Shown piece after piece: positions 25,164-33,210 of a stretch of DNA of 52,888 nt (position 1 is the first letter of the stretch; each line of letters starts with the position of its first letter). The notes beneath the pieces were generated by a model. The model was not told the DNA's origin, searched no databases, and saw only the letters and a list, made by a program, of their open reading frames with translations. This stretch comes from an uncultured Christensenella sp. (GTDB lineage Bacteria > Bacillota > Clostridia > Christensenellales > Borkfalkiaceae), in NCBI GenBank assembly GCA_910578565.1, contig CAJTQF010000002.1, positions 1-52,888 of the forward strand, written 5' to 3'. The translations under genes and the position numbers were made by a program.

Positions 25164-25607
25164 TTACTCGCTTTCAACCGAAACTTTTATCTTTGCCGAA
25201 ATCCCTTCCATAAATTTCAAATCCACGTCAAATACGCCTACCGTCTTTATCGGCTGAGAAAGCACAACTTTCTTTTTATCAACCGCAAAACCGTCCCTTT
25301 GCACTGCTTCGGCAATGTCGGCGGCAGTGACCGAGCCGAACACTTTACCGCCCTGCCCCGCCTTGATTGCTATGCGGAACAGCTTGCCGTTTATATCGTT
25401 TGCAAGCCGGCGGGTGGCTTTTATTTCTTCCGCCTTATGAAAATCCGCGGCGGACTTTTTTTGGTTTATATCATTCAGCTTTGTCGCCGTAGCAACTTCA
25501 GCCAGCCCCTTTTTTATAAGAAAGTTGCGCGCATATCCTTCGTTTACGTCAACAACTTCGCCCTTCTTTCCCTGTCCTTTTACATCCTGCAATAAAATAA
25601 TTTTCAT
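25164..25607 (-). CDS. rplI: 50S ribosomal protein bL9
   Basis: 147 aa from ATG 25607 (AAAGGAG upstream; a GTG two codons earlier is too close to the SD). Starts MKIILLQDVKGQGKKGEVVDV, the typical bL9 N-domain, then NFLIKKGLA, a long central helix and a C-terminal domain with GKVFGSVTAADIAEA. Alone here, not with rpsF/rpsR. Confidence 0.97.
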   Translation of the reverse strand: MKIILLQDVKGQGKKGEVVDVNEGYARNFLIKKGLAEVATATKLNDINQKKSAADFHKAEEIKATRRLANDINGKLFRIAIKAGQGGKVFGSVTAADIAEAVQRDGFAVDKKKVVLSQPIKTVGVFDVDLKFMEGISAKIKVSVESE

Positions 25608-25707
25608 AAGCACTCCTTTTAATCATTTTACTTAAAATAACGGAGTTTGTCAATACCCTGCGAATAAATTACGCGCCCCTGCACAAACTGATTGCGGAGG
25701 ATATATT

Positions 25708-25857
25708 ATGAAAAGCGCAAATCACGATATAGCTTGTAATGTAGAAGGCTGCAAGTTCAACCTTAACGGTTGCAACTGCACTCTTGAAAAAATCACCGTA
25801 GGTTGCACTTGCGACAGCAAGGTTTGCACCTGCTGCGAAAGCTACTCAAAGAAATAA
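25708..25857 (+). CDS. DUF1540 small cysteine-rich protein
   Basis: 49 aa with eight cysteines, five of them in CNVEGC, GCNC and the C-terminal CTC..CTCC pattern, matching DUF1540, a small Firmicutes domain thought to bind metal. GCGGAGG lies 8 nt before ATG. Too short for most gene callers. Single gene, ending at a shared terminator. Function not known. Confidence 0.85.
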   Translation: MKSANHDIACNVEGCKFNLNGCNCTLEKITVGCTCDSKVCTCCESYSKK

Positions 25858-25872
25858 GCGAATATTTAAAAG

Positions 25873-25906
25873 CGCTGAAACCCGTTTGGGTTTCAGCGTC
25901 TTTTTT
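25873..25906. terminator. Shared terminator of the DUF1540 and CvpA-like genes
   Basis: CGCTGAAACCC (25873-25883), GTTT loop, GGGTTTCAGCG (25888-25898), then six T. On the other strand it is followed by TTTTAAAT. Confidence 0.88.
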
Positions 25907-27104
25907 ATTGTAAGTAGTCTGCAAGGGGAAGTTTCAAAATTCCCATTGCGTTTAAAATATTGTTATTGTAAATATAGGTTGCTATACCGCTCTTTTCAAA
26001 GTAAACGTTAAACACGTTCATAAATTCCAAATCGTGCACCGAATTCAGTACCGCGCCCAACACCAGTAGTACGGCAAGAATTACCACCGTCAAGCCTATC
26101 GCGCCGAACACGCCGTCAATGCTTCTGAAAATTTTGCCGCCGCGCGCCATATCTATAAATTTGGGAACGAATATTGCGATTAATATTACAGCCACCAACA
26201 TAACGACAAACAGACCGAACGCTATTATGCACTGCGATATAAACAGCGTGGACAGCTTCATCTGCTCTAACATTCCCGAAATGCTTGCAAGTTTCGGTGC
26301 AAGATGTCCGTCAAGCGCCCGCGCCACGGTTATAAAATCGTCCACCTTAAACGCAAAATAAACCGCAAGCACGCCCGCGCCGATAACCATAAAAATGACT
26401 ATAAACGTCCACAGCGCCGAAGAAATGCCGCTTGAATAGCCCGTTTTTATGCAGACTGTCAATATTGCTATTACCGCAAAATCGAACAGGTATTTTTTGA
26501 AAAACGTCCAGCTTCCGTTACTGTATATTTTACCGAATAGAGCGTAAAGACTTCCGCCTTCGTTAGCAAGGCGTGTAAAATCAATTATTACGATAAACGA
26601 CGCCGCAAGTATACCGGCAATCACTACGCCCTTCAACGCAGACACCGCCGCGCCGAAGACCCTGTTCAGAACGCTCCACACGCCGCCCGACTGTTTGGGT
26701 TTGTGCTTGGTAAGTTTTTTATACTCTCTCATGTCTTCAGCGGCAAGCGCGCCGAGAATTTTTACCGTGTTCTGCTCGTTTTCTATGTACTTTGAATAAT
26801 AAGACATCTGTTTACGCTTTTCAATTCTCTTTGCAAGCAATTTTCTGAAAAGCCAGAAAAGAAACATGAACAGTCCGATAAAAAATATCGTAACGCCAAG
26901 CGATATAAAGCCCGCCGCAACAGCCGGAAGTGCTTTCATTTTATTTGAAATAAGTCCCGCTATAGGTATGGCGAGAAGTCCCGTGAGAATAAATTCCACT
27001 CCCCAGGACCCGACGCGCGTAAAGCCTTTAAACGCGCCTATACAGCCGCCGACAACGGCAAAAGACAATATAAAGCAAATAATTGCTATACCAATAATGT
27101 TCAT
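25905..27104 (-). CDS. Polytopic membrane protein, CvpA-like
   Basis: 399 aa with about eight to nine hydrophobic segments. The N-terminal ~100 residues (start NIIGIAIICFILSFAVV, then GAFKGFTR) look like the CvpA family, and a second similar block starts near residue 150 after a hydrophilic stretch at ~100-145. CvpA proteins have roles in envelope stress in other bacteria; the role here is unknown. AAAGGTGA precedes ATG. It is 24 bp after glnS and in the same direction. Confidence 0.6.
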   Translation of the reverse strand: MNIIGIAIICFILSFAVVGGCIGAFKGFTRVGSWGVEFILTGLLAIPIAGLISNKMKALPAVAAGFISLGVTIFFIGLFMFLFWLFRKLLAKRIEKRKQMSYYSKYIENEQNTVKILGALAAEDMREYKKLTKHKPKQSGGVWSVLNRVFGAAVSALKGVVIAGILAASFIVIIDFTRLANEGGSLYALFGKIYSNGSWTFFKKYLFDFAVIAILTVCIKTGYSSGISSALWTFIVIFMVIGAGVLAVYFAFKVDDFITVARALDGHLAPKLASISGMLEQMKLSTLFISQCIIAFGLFVVMLVAVILIAIFVPKFIDMARGGKIFRSIDGVFGAIGLTVVILAVLLVLGAVLNSVHDLEFMNVFNVYFEKSGIATYIYNNNILNAMGILKLPLADYLQ

Positions 27105-27128
27105 TTTGTCACCTTTTGGGGGACGGTT

Positions 27129-28775
27129 TTACTTGTTAAAACTGTCCTTTAACGAAACGATTTCAGAAAGAACAAAACCGTTATCCGTGATTTTTTTGAA
27201 ATAACCCGCCCTTATAAGCTGGAACGATTTTCCGTCTTCGCTGTTTGCAAGGTATTCTTCGGCTTTGCCGTAAAGAATTTTTTCGCTCTCCCGATTAAGT
27301 CTTTCGGCATAATCCTGGTCGGGATACTGCTCGTCCTTTAAAAGCGGCTCGTACTGTCTGAACTGCACGTCCTGCCCGTACTTTGCGTCCACCCACTGTA
27401 TTACGCCCTTTGCCTTTATATCGGTGGGCGCGGAAGAGCCGCTCTTTGTTTCGGGAAAGTACGTGCATAAAATTTCCTGCACTTCTCCCTTTTCGTCCGT
27501 CTTAACGTCGTCGCAACGCACGATATACGCGCTTTTAAGGCGGACGTTGCCGCCCTTTTGCAAACGCTTGTACTTAGGCGGCGGATTTAACGAAAAGTCG
27601 TCCCTGTCTATATAGACGCTGCCCGTAAACTTAATTTTTCTCACGCCGCTCCCTTCCTGCATAGGATTGACGTCAAAATCAAGCTCTTCTTCGCCGGAAT
27701 AATTTGTAATTGTAAGTTTAACGGGGTTTAACACAGCCATTGCGCGTTCCGCGGTCTCGTTCAGCTCGTCGCGGATACAGCTGTCAAGCTGCGCCTGATT
27801 TACAACAGAGTACGCTTTTGCCACGCCGACGTCCGCGCAGAATTTTTTTAACGCCTTGGGCGGAACCCCGCGGTTTTTAAGACCCATTACCGTAGGCATT
27901 CTGGGGTCGTCCCAGCCGCGGACAAAACCTTCGTCAACCAGCTTTTTCAGATAGCGTTTAGACATAAGCATATTTGTAATATTAAGCCTTGCAAATTCTA
28001 TCTGTCTGGGAAGGGGAGCTTCGAACCCCGCCTTTTCAACAAACCAGTTATAGAGCGGTCTGTGGTTTTCGAATTCAAGCGAACAGAGCGAATGAGTAAT
28101 CCCTTCTATCGCGTCGGACACGGGGTGAGCAAAGTCGTACATAGGATATATGCACCATTTATCGCCCGTGCGGTAATGCGGAACGTGCGCTATACGGTAA
28201 ATCACGGGGTCGCGCATATTCACGTTGGGCGAAGCCATATCTATTTTCGCGCGCAGAGTCTTAGAGCCGTCTGGATATTTGCCCGCCTTCATTTCATGGA
28301 AAAGTTTTAAATTTTCTTCCGCGCTTCTGTTTCTGTACGGCGAAGGCGTACCGGCTTCTGTAAGCGTGCCGCGGGTTGCGGTTATCTCTTCCGCAGACAA
28401 ATCGCATACGTAAGCGTTGCCGTCTATAATATACTTTTCGGCAATTTCGTAAAGCCTGTCGTAGTAGTCCGAAGCGAAAACAAGTCGGTCGTACTCAAAC
28501 CCAAGCCACTTCACCGCTTCCACAATAGAATTAACGTAACTGTAATCTTCCTTTGCGGGATTGGTGTCGTCCATTCTGAGATTCAGCTTGCCGTTATACT
28601 TGTCCTTTACGCCGAAGTTAATACACATAGCCTTGATATGTCCTATGTGAAGATATCCGTTGGGTTCGGGCGGAAAGCGCACCTGAATAGCGTTGCCGCG
28701 GCTTTCGAACTTGCCCGCTTCCAGCTCTTCGTTTATAATCTGTTCAATAAAATTACTTGCTTCGGGAAGTTTCAT
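27129..28775 (-). CDS. glnS: Glutaminyl-tRNA synthetase
   Basis: 548 aa class I synthetase. Start ATG 28775 (MKLPEASNFIEQI) has AAGGAG upstream; the longer frame overlaps fhs and was not used. HIGH motif in PNGYLHIGHIKA, KMSKS motif as LMSKRYLK, DDTNPAKE near the start. The C-terminal beta-barrel binds the anticodon. Charging Gln directly means the organism need not rely only on the GatCAB route for tRNA-Gln. Thirteen bp after fhs. Confidence 0.97.
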   Translation of the reverse strand: MKLPEASNFIEQIINEELEAGKFESRGNAIQVRFPPEPNGYLHIGHIKAMCINFGVKDKYNGKLNLRMDDTNPAKEDYSYVNSIVEAVKWLGFEYDRLVFASDYYDRLYEIAEKYIIDGNAYVCDLSAEEITATRGTLTEAGTPSPYRNRSAEENLKLFHEMKAGKYPDGSKTLRAKIDMASPNVNMRDPVIYRIAHVPHYRTGDKWCIYPMYDFAHPVSDAIEGITHSLCSLEFENHRPLYNWFVEKAGFEAPLPRQIEFARLNITNMLMSKRYLKKLVDEGFVRGWDDPRMPTVMGLKNRGVPPKALKKFCADVGVAKAYSVVNQAQLDSCIRDELNETAERAMAVLNPVKLTITNYSGEEELDFDVNPMQEGSGVRKIKFTGSVYIDRDDFSLNPPPKYKRLQKGGNVRLKSAYIVRCDDVKTDEKGEVQEILCTYFPETKSGSSAPTDIKAKGVIQWVDAKYGQDVQFRQYEPLLKDEQYPDQDYAERLNRESEKILYGKAEEYLANSEDGKSFQLIRAGYFKKITDNGFVLSEIVSLKDSFNK

Positions 28776-28788
28776 ATTTCTCCTTAAT

Positions 28789-30450
28789 TTAAGACAATCC
28801 CGTAACGGTACCGTCGGCGTCAATATCGATATGTTCGGCGCTTGGAACTTTTCCGAGACCGGGCATAAGCATAATTTCGCCTGCGACGGCGACTACGAAA
28901 CCCGCGCCGCCTTTGTAGATTATGTCGCGCACGTAAATTTTAAAACCTTTGGGCGCGGCAAGTTTCTTGGGGTCGTCGGAAAGGGAATACTGCGTTTTTG
29001 CTATTATTACGGGCAACCCGTTTATACCGCACTTTTCAAGCGACCGGATTTTTTCAAGCGCGGTTTCCGAAAAATCTGCGCCGTCGCCGCCGTATACGTT
29101 TTTGACTATGCTTTCGATTTTTTTAACGATACCGTCGTTAAGGTCGTAAGAATATTTAAGTTCGGACTTTTTCGCGCACTCTTCTATAACTGCGCGAGCC
29201 AAATCCAGACCGCCGTCGCCGCCCTTTAAAAACACGTCGGTAAACACCGCTTTCGCACCCGCCTTTTTGCAGGATTCAAGCACGGTTGCAATTTCCTGCG
29301 CACTGTCGGTTGCAAACCTGTTCATAGCAACAACGCAGGGTTTGTTGTAAACCTTTTTCACCGTTTCGATGTGCTTTAAAAGATTGGGAAGCCCTTCTTT
29401 CAGCGCGGCGATATTTTCTTCGGAAAGATTGGACTTGTCCGCGCCGCCATGAAGTTTTAACGCCTTGACCGTTGCAACTACTACTACGCAATCGGGCTGG
29501 ATACCCGCAATGCGGCACTTGGTGTCAAGGAATTTTTCCGCGCCCAGATCCGCGCCGAATCCCGCTTCGGTAACGGTATAATCGGCAAGGGTCATCGCCG
29601 TATAAGTTGCGCGGACAGAGTTGCAGCCGTGCGCAATGTTGGCAAAAGGTCCGCCGTGAACTATTGCGGGAGTGCCTTCGAGAGTCTGGACAAGGTTGGG
29701 TTTTATTGCGTCCTTTAAAAGGGTTGCCATTGCGCCGTCAGCTTTAAGTTGTTTTGCGCGTACAAAGTTGCCGCCGTCGTTAACGCCTACGACAATTTCA
29801 CCTATTCTTTTTTTCAAATCCGCAAGGTCGCGCGCAAGACACAGAATAGCCATAATTTCAGAAGCCGCGGTAATTTCAAACCCTTCTTGTCTTGAATAGC
29901 TCTCGCAACCCGCCATTTTGCCCGCTTCGCATTTTATAGTCAAATCGCGTAGTGCCCTGTCGTTCATATCCATACAGCGGCGGAAAGTCACCTGTTTTAT
30001 TTTAAGCGCGTTACCCCTGAAAATATGATTGTCAATCATAGCGCAAAGCAAATTATTTGCAGAAGTTATCGCGTGCAAGTCGCCTGTAAAGTGTAAATTT
30101 ATATCCGCCATTGGAACAACCTGCGCGTAACCGCCGCCTGCCGCCCCGCCCTTTATCCCGAATACGGGTCCCAAAGAAGGCTCTCTCAAAGCAAGGCAGA
30201 CTTTTTTGCCCAGTTTTGCCATTCCGTCGGCAAGACCTATCGAAACGGTGGTCTTCCCTTCGCCGCTTGCCGTAGGGTTTATTGCTGTGACCAGTATCAG
30301 TTTAGACTTGGGGTCAACTTCTTTTAAATTGATTTTCGCCTTGTATTTGCCGTACAATTCCAAATCGTCTTCCGACAAATCCAGTTTTGCGGCAATGTCG
30401 CGCACATCTTTCAGTTTACAGCTTTCAGCAATTTCGATATCGGATAACAT
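28789..30450 (-). CDS. fhs: Formate-tetrahydrofolate ligase
   Basis: 553 aa, normal length. ATP-dependent formation of 10-formyl-THF from formate. P-loop in TASGEGKTTVSIGL, then REPSLGPVFGIKGGAAGGGYAQV-type loop (about 89-111) and FANIAHGCNSV. Central to one-carbon supply in anaerobes; the rest of the Wood-Ljungdahl pathway is not in this window. Likely transcribed with glnS and the CvpA-like gene from the promoter at 30474. Confidence 0.98.
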   Translation of the reverse strand: MLSDIEIAESCKLKDVRDIAAKLDLSEDDLELYGKYKAKINLKEVDPKSKLILVTAINPTASGEGKTTVSIGLADGMAKLGKKVCLALREPSLGPVFGIKGGAAGGGYAQVVPMADINLHFTGDLHAITSANNLLCAMIDNHIFRGNALKIKQVTFRRCMDMNDRALRDLTIKCEAGKMAGCESYSRQEGFEITAASEIMAILCLARDLADLKKRIGEIVVGVNDGGNFVRAKQLKADGAMATLLKDAIKPNLVQTLEGTPAIVHGGPFANIAHGCNSVRATYTAMTLADYTVTEAGFGADLGAEKFLDTKCRIAGIQPDCVVVVATVKALKLHGGADKSNLSEENIAALKEGLPNLLKHIETVKKVYNKPCVVAMNRFATDSAQEIATVLESCKKAGAKAVFTDVFLKGGDGGLDLARAVIEECAKKSELKYSYDLNDGIVKKIESIVKNVYGGDGADFSETALEKIRSLEKCGINGLPVIIAKTQYSLSDDPKKLAAPKGFKIYVRDIIYKGGAGFVVAVAGEIMLMPGLGKVPSAEHIDIDADGTVTGLS

Positions 30451-30473
30451 CTTTCACCATAAGTTTTTCTTTG

Positions 30474-30479
30474 ATTATA
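30474..30479 (-). promoter_or_regulatory. fhs promoter (extended -10)
   Basis: Minus-strand TATAAT preceded by TGG, 23 nt before the fhs ATG. The same TGTGGTATAAT string occurs at the tyrA promoter. No good -35. Confidence 0.55.
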
Positions 30480-30579
30480 CCACAAACCGTTATAAAATGT
30501 ATATCTTTTATTACAACTTTTTCAAAATTCGGTCACAGGAAAAGTTATCCTTGCAATTGCCGCGCCGCTTACAATTCGC

Positions 30580-30608
30580 TTGACTTAGCCGTTATATTTT
30601 AATAAAAT
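30580..30608 (+). promoter_or_regulatory. glyS promoter
   Basis: -35 TTGACT (30580-30585), 17-bp spacer, -10 TAAAAT (30603-30608). Leader of ~50 nt, too short for a T-box, with AAGGAG before ATG. Confidence 0.7.
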
Positions 30609-30665
30609 ATTTTCAAAGAATAAGCGCGCAGCAATCCGGCGGCGTAGCGTTAAGGAGAATATTTT

Positions 30666-32069
30666 ATGTCGGATAAAAAGAGAACCGTCACAATGGAAAA
30701 ACTTGTGGCGCTTTGCAAAAACAGGGGCTATATTTTCCCCGGAAGCGAAATTTACGGCGGACTTGCAAATACGTGGGACTTCGGACCGCTCGGCGTTGAA
30801 TTCAAAAACAACGTAAAAAAAGCTTGGTGGAAAAAGTTCGTTCAGGAATCGCCCTACAATACGGGGCTTGACTGCGCGATACTTATGAATCCTTCTACCT
30901 GGAAGGCTTCCGGCCATCTCGGCGGATTTTCCGACCCGCTAATGGATTGCAGAAGTTGCAAATCCCGCCACCGCGCCGACAATCTTGTTGAAGATTACTG
31001 CAAAAAACACAAATTGGACGTAAAGGTGGAAAGCCTTGACAACGACGCGCTTGAAGCCTTTATAACGGAAAAGAAAATTGCCTGCCCCGTGTGCGGCAAG
31101 TCAGACTTTACGCCCATAAGAAAATTCAATCTTATGTTCAAAACTTTTCAGGGCGTTACCGAAGACAGCGTAAACACCGTTTATCTCCGCCCCGAAACCG
31201 CGCAGGGTATATTCGTCAACTTTAAAAACGTACAGCGCACTTCGCGCCTGCGCGTACCATTCGGCATAGGACAGATAGGTAAATCGTTCAGAAACGAAAT
31301 TACGCCCGGAAACTTTATATTCCGCGTGCGTGAATTCGAGCAGATGGAACTTGAATTTTTCTGCAAACCCGGCACCGATCTGGAGTGGTTCGCATACTGG
31401 AAAGACTACTGCAAAAACTTTCTTCTGTCGCTCGGCATGAAAGAAGAAAACCTGAAATTAAGAGACCACTCGCCCGAAGAGCTTTGCTTCTATTCCAAAG
31501 CCACAACGGACTTCGAATATAACTTTGCATTCGGCTGGGGCGAACTGTGGGGCATTGCCGACAGAACGGATTACGACCTGAAACAGCACCAGAACGAAAG
31601 CGGCGAAAATATGGAATACACCGACCCCGTGACAGGCGAAAAGTATATACCCTACGTAATAGAACCTTCTTTGGGTGCCGAGCGCGTTGTGCTTGCTTTT
31701 CTGACCGATGCTTACGACGAAGAAGTGCTTGACGCAGAAAAGAACGACGTGCGCACCGTTCTGAGACTTCATCCCTTTCTTGCGCCCTATAAGGCGGCTG
31801 TATTACCGCTGCAAAAAAACCTTTCGGACAAAGCCGACGAAATTTACAGAAAACTTGCAAAGAAATTTTCGGTAACCTACGACGTGACGGGATCCATAGG
31901 AAAGCGTTACCGCCGTCAGGACGAAATAGGTACGCCCTACTGTATAACGGTTGACTTTGACACGCTTGAAGACGGCTGTGTAACCGTGCGCGACAGAGAC
32001 AGTATGCAACAGGTAAGAATTAAAACGGAAGAACTTGAAAATTATATTGAAAAAAGCCTTGAATTTTAA
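30666..32069 (+). CDS. glyS: Glycyl-tRNA synthetase, dimeric type
   Basis: 467 aa, single-chain class II synthetase (the alpha2 form, named glyS or glyQS in Firmicutes), not the alpha-beta GlyQ/GlyS pair. KNRGYIFPGSEIYGGLANTW at the start, then motif 2 FRNEITPGNFIFRVREFEQME, and IEPSLGAERVVLAFL motif 3. The HGPA-type anticodon domain is at the C-terminus. A CPVCGKSDF pair of cysteines lies near residue 139. Confidence 0.97.
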   Translation: MSDKKRTVTMEKLVALCKNRGYIFPGSEIYGGLANTWDFGPLGVEFKNNVKKAWWKKFVQESPYNTGLDCAILMNPSTWKASGHLGGFSDPLMDCRSCKSRHRADNLVEDYCKKHKLDVKVESLDNDALEAFITEKKIACPVCGKSDFTPIRKFNLMFKTFQGVTEDSVNTVYLRPETAQGIFVNFKNVQRTSRLRVPFGIGQIGKSFRNEITPGNFIFRVREFEQMELEFFCKPGTDLEWFAYWKDYCKNFLLSLGMKEENLKLRDHSPEELCFYSKATTDFEYNFAFGWGELWGIADRTDYDLKQHQNESGENMEYTDPVTGEKYIPYVIEPSLGAERVVLAFLTDAYDEEVLDAEKNDVRTVLRLHPFLAPYKAAVLPLQKNLSDKADEIYRKLAKKFSVTYDVTGSIGKRYRRQDEIGTPYCITVDFDTLEDGCVTVRDRDSMQQVRIKTEELENYIEKSLEF

Positions 32070-32085
32070 CGTTTGAAAATTTAAA

Positions 32086-32113
32086 CCGCGTCGCTGTTGC
32101 GACGCGGTTTTTT
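32086..32113. terminator. Bidirectional terminator after glyS
   Basis: CCGCGTCGC (32086-32094), TGTT loop, GCGACGCGG (32099-32107), T run after and A run before. Confidence 0.88.
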
Positions 32114-32116
32114 ATT

Positions 32117-33157
32117 TTATTCTGCTTCCTGACTGCCTTCGGCAAGGTTTTTATCGATATATTTTTTAATTACCGATTTGCCTATTTTACTGCCCAGCCT
32201 TAAAAACTTTTCTTTTACTTTAGACTTGGGTTTTTCTTCTTCCTCTATGTTTCCTTCAAACTCAAGGTCCTTGCACGGATTAAACGTAACGTAACCGCAT
32301 TCGGTCGCATATGAAAAGATACTCTTTAAAACGCCTTCGATAAGATGCCGGTCGCTTTGCGCGCCCTGCGCCGCGCGTAGAATTGTTGCGGGTTTTATGC
32401 TGTTTACGTATTTCTTGCCAAGCAGCGGAATTAAATAATTGTCAAGGCATCTGCCTATGTCGTCATAATATTTCTGCGAAATTTTTTTAACGGTTTTGCC
32501 GTTGCCGTCTTCTGTTACGACAATCTCGTACCATTCAAGCGCGACGGCTGAAAAGTGATATTTGATTTTAACCGGAGACAAAAGCCACCTTGCAAGTTTA
32601 GCAAGACCGCCCGCTATAAGCGGCGTGAGCGCTATTATCAGACAGAAAACCGAAAATATTACAAGCGCGATATCTATTGCAATATGCTGTGCCGTAAAAT
32701 CTCCGCCCTGCATTACCAGCGCGAGAGCCGTTATCGTAAGCCCCAGCGACAAAAGGCGCACTATAAGACGGCAGACCGAAAGCATTTTTTTGATGGTTTT
32801 CACGTTTTTCGTCTTTGCCGAAGCGCCGCAGGCTATGCCTATAAGCATAACCAGAAAAACCGCCGCATAAACGCCGATTACGACGTACAGCAGAATTGCG
32901 CCGCCCTTATTGATATGGTCGATTATGCCAGTGAACATAATATACGCCATATAGACCACGGTAAAAATAAGGCTGACCATAAGCGAAAACAAGTTCAGCC
33001 TGCGGGCAATGACCGCACGGTTATTATATACGTTTTTTACGAAACATCTGATATCGAAAACGTCCTTGGCAAGCGTAAAGGTTTCTTCCGCATTAATAGT
33101 GTGACGGATTGCCTTTTCTTCCGCGGGCTTTTCTATTTCGTTCTTTTTCTCTTCCAT
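32117..33157 (-). CDS. Membrane protein with a C-terminal integrase-like core-binding domain
   Basis: 346 aa. A charged N-terminus, then four or so hydrophobic segments between about residues 55 and 200. The cytoplasmic part at ~215-310 reads like the SAM-like core-binding domain of tyrosine recombinases: KYYDDIGRCLDNYLIPLLG, then VNSIKPATILRAAQ, then a helix leading to SIFSYATECGYVTFNPCKDL. There is no catalytic R..HxxR..Y domain, so it is not a recombinase. A Lys-rich helical tail follows. The domain call is by eye. It has its own promoter at the end of the ABC-F gene. Confidence 0.6.
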   Translation of the reverse strand: MEEKKNEIEKPAEEKAIRHTINAEETFTLAKDVFDIRCFVKNVYNNRAVIARRLNLFSLMVSLIFTVVYMAYIMFTGIIDHINKGGAILLYVVIGVYAAVFLVMLIGIACGASAKTKNVKTIKKMLSVCRLIVRLLSLGLTITALALVMQGGDFTAQHIAIDIALVIFSVFCLIIALTPLIAGGLAKLARWLLSPVKIKYHFSAVALEWYEIVVTEDGNGKTVKKISQKYYDDIGRCLDNYLIPLLGKKYVNSIKPATILRAAQGAQSDRHLIEGVLKSIFSYATECGYVTFNPCKDLEFEGNIEEEEKPKSKVKEKFLRLGSKIGKSVIKKYIDKNLAEGSQEAE

Positions 33158-33180
33158 AATTTACAGTCCCCTGTATAACC

Positions 33181-33210
33181 ATTATAGCACGGTTTCATAC
33201 TGTTTGTAAA
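33181..33210 (-). promoter_or_regulatory. Promoter of the membrane-integrase-like gene
   Basis: Minus strand: -35 TTTACA (33210-33205), 18-bp spacer, -10 TATAAT (33186-33181), inside the 3' end of the ABC-F gene. AGGGGA serves as SD before ATG 33157. Confidence 0.6.

Noticed and set aside
30480..30665. Possible T-box or glycine riboswitch before glyS
   Set aside because: The promoter at 30580-30608 leaves a leader of only ~50 nt, and neither T-box nor glycine aptamer motifs are visible.
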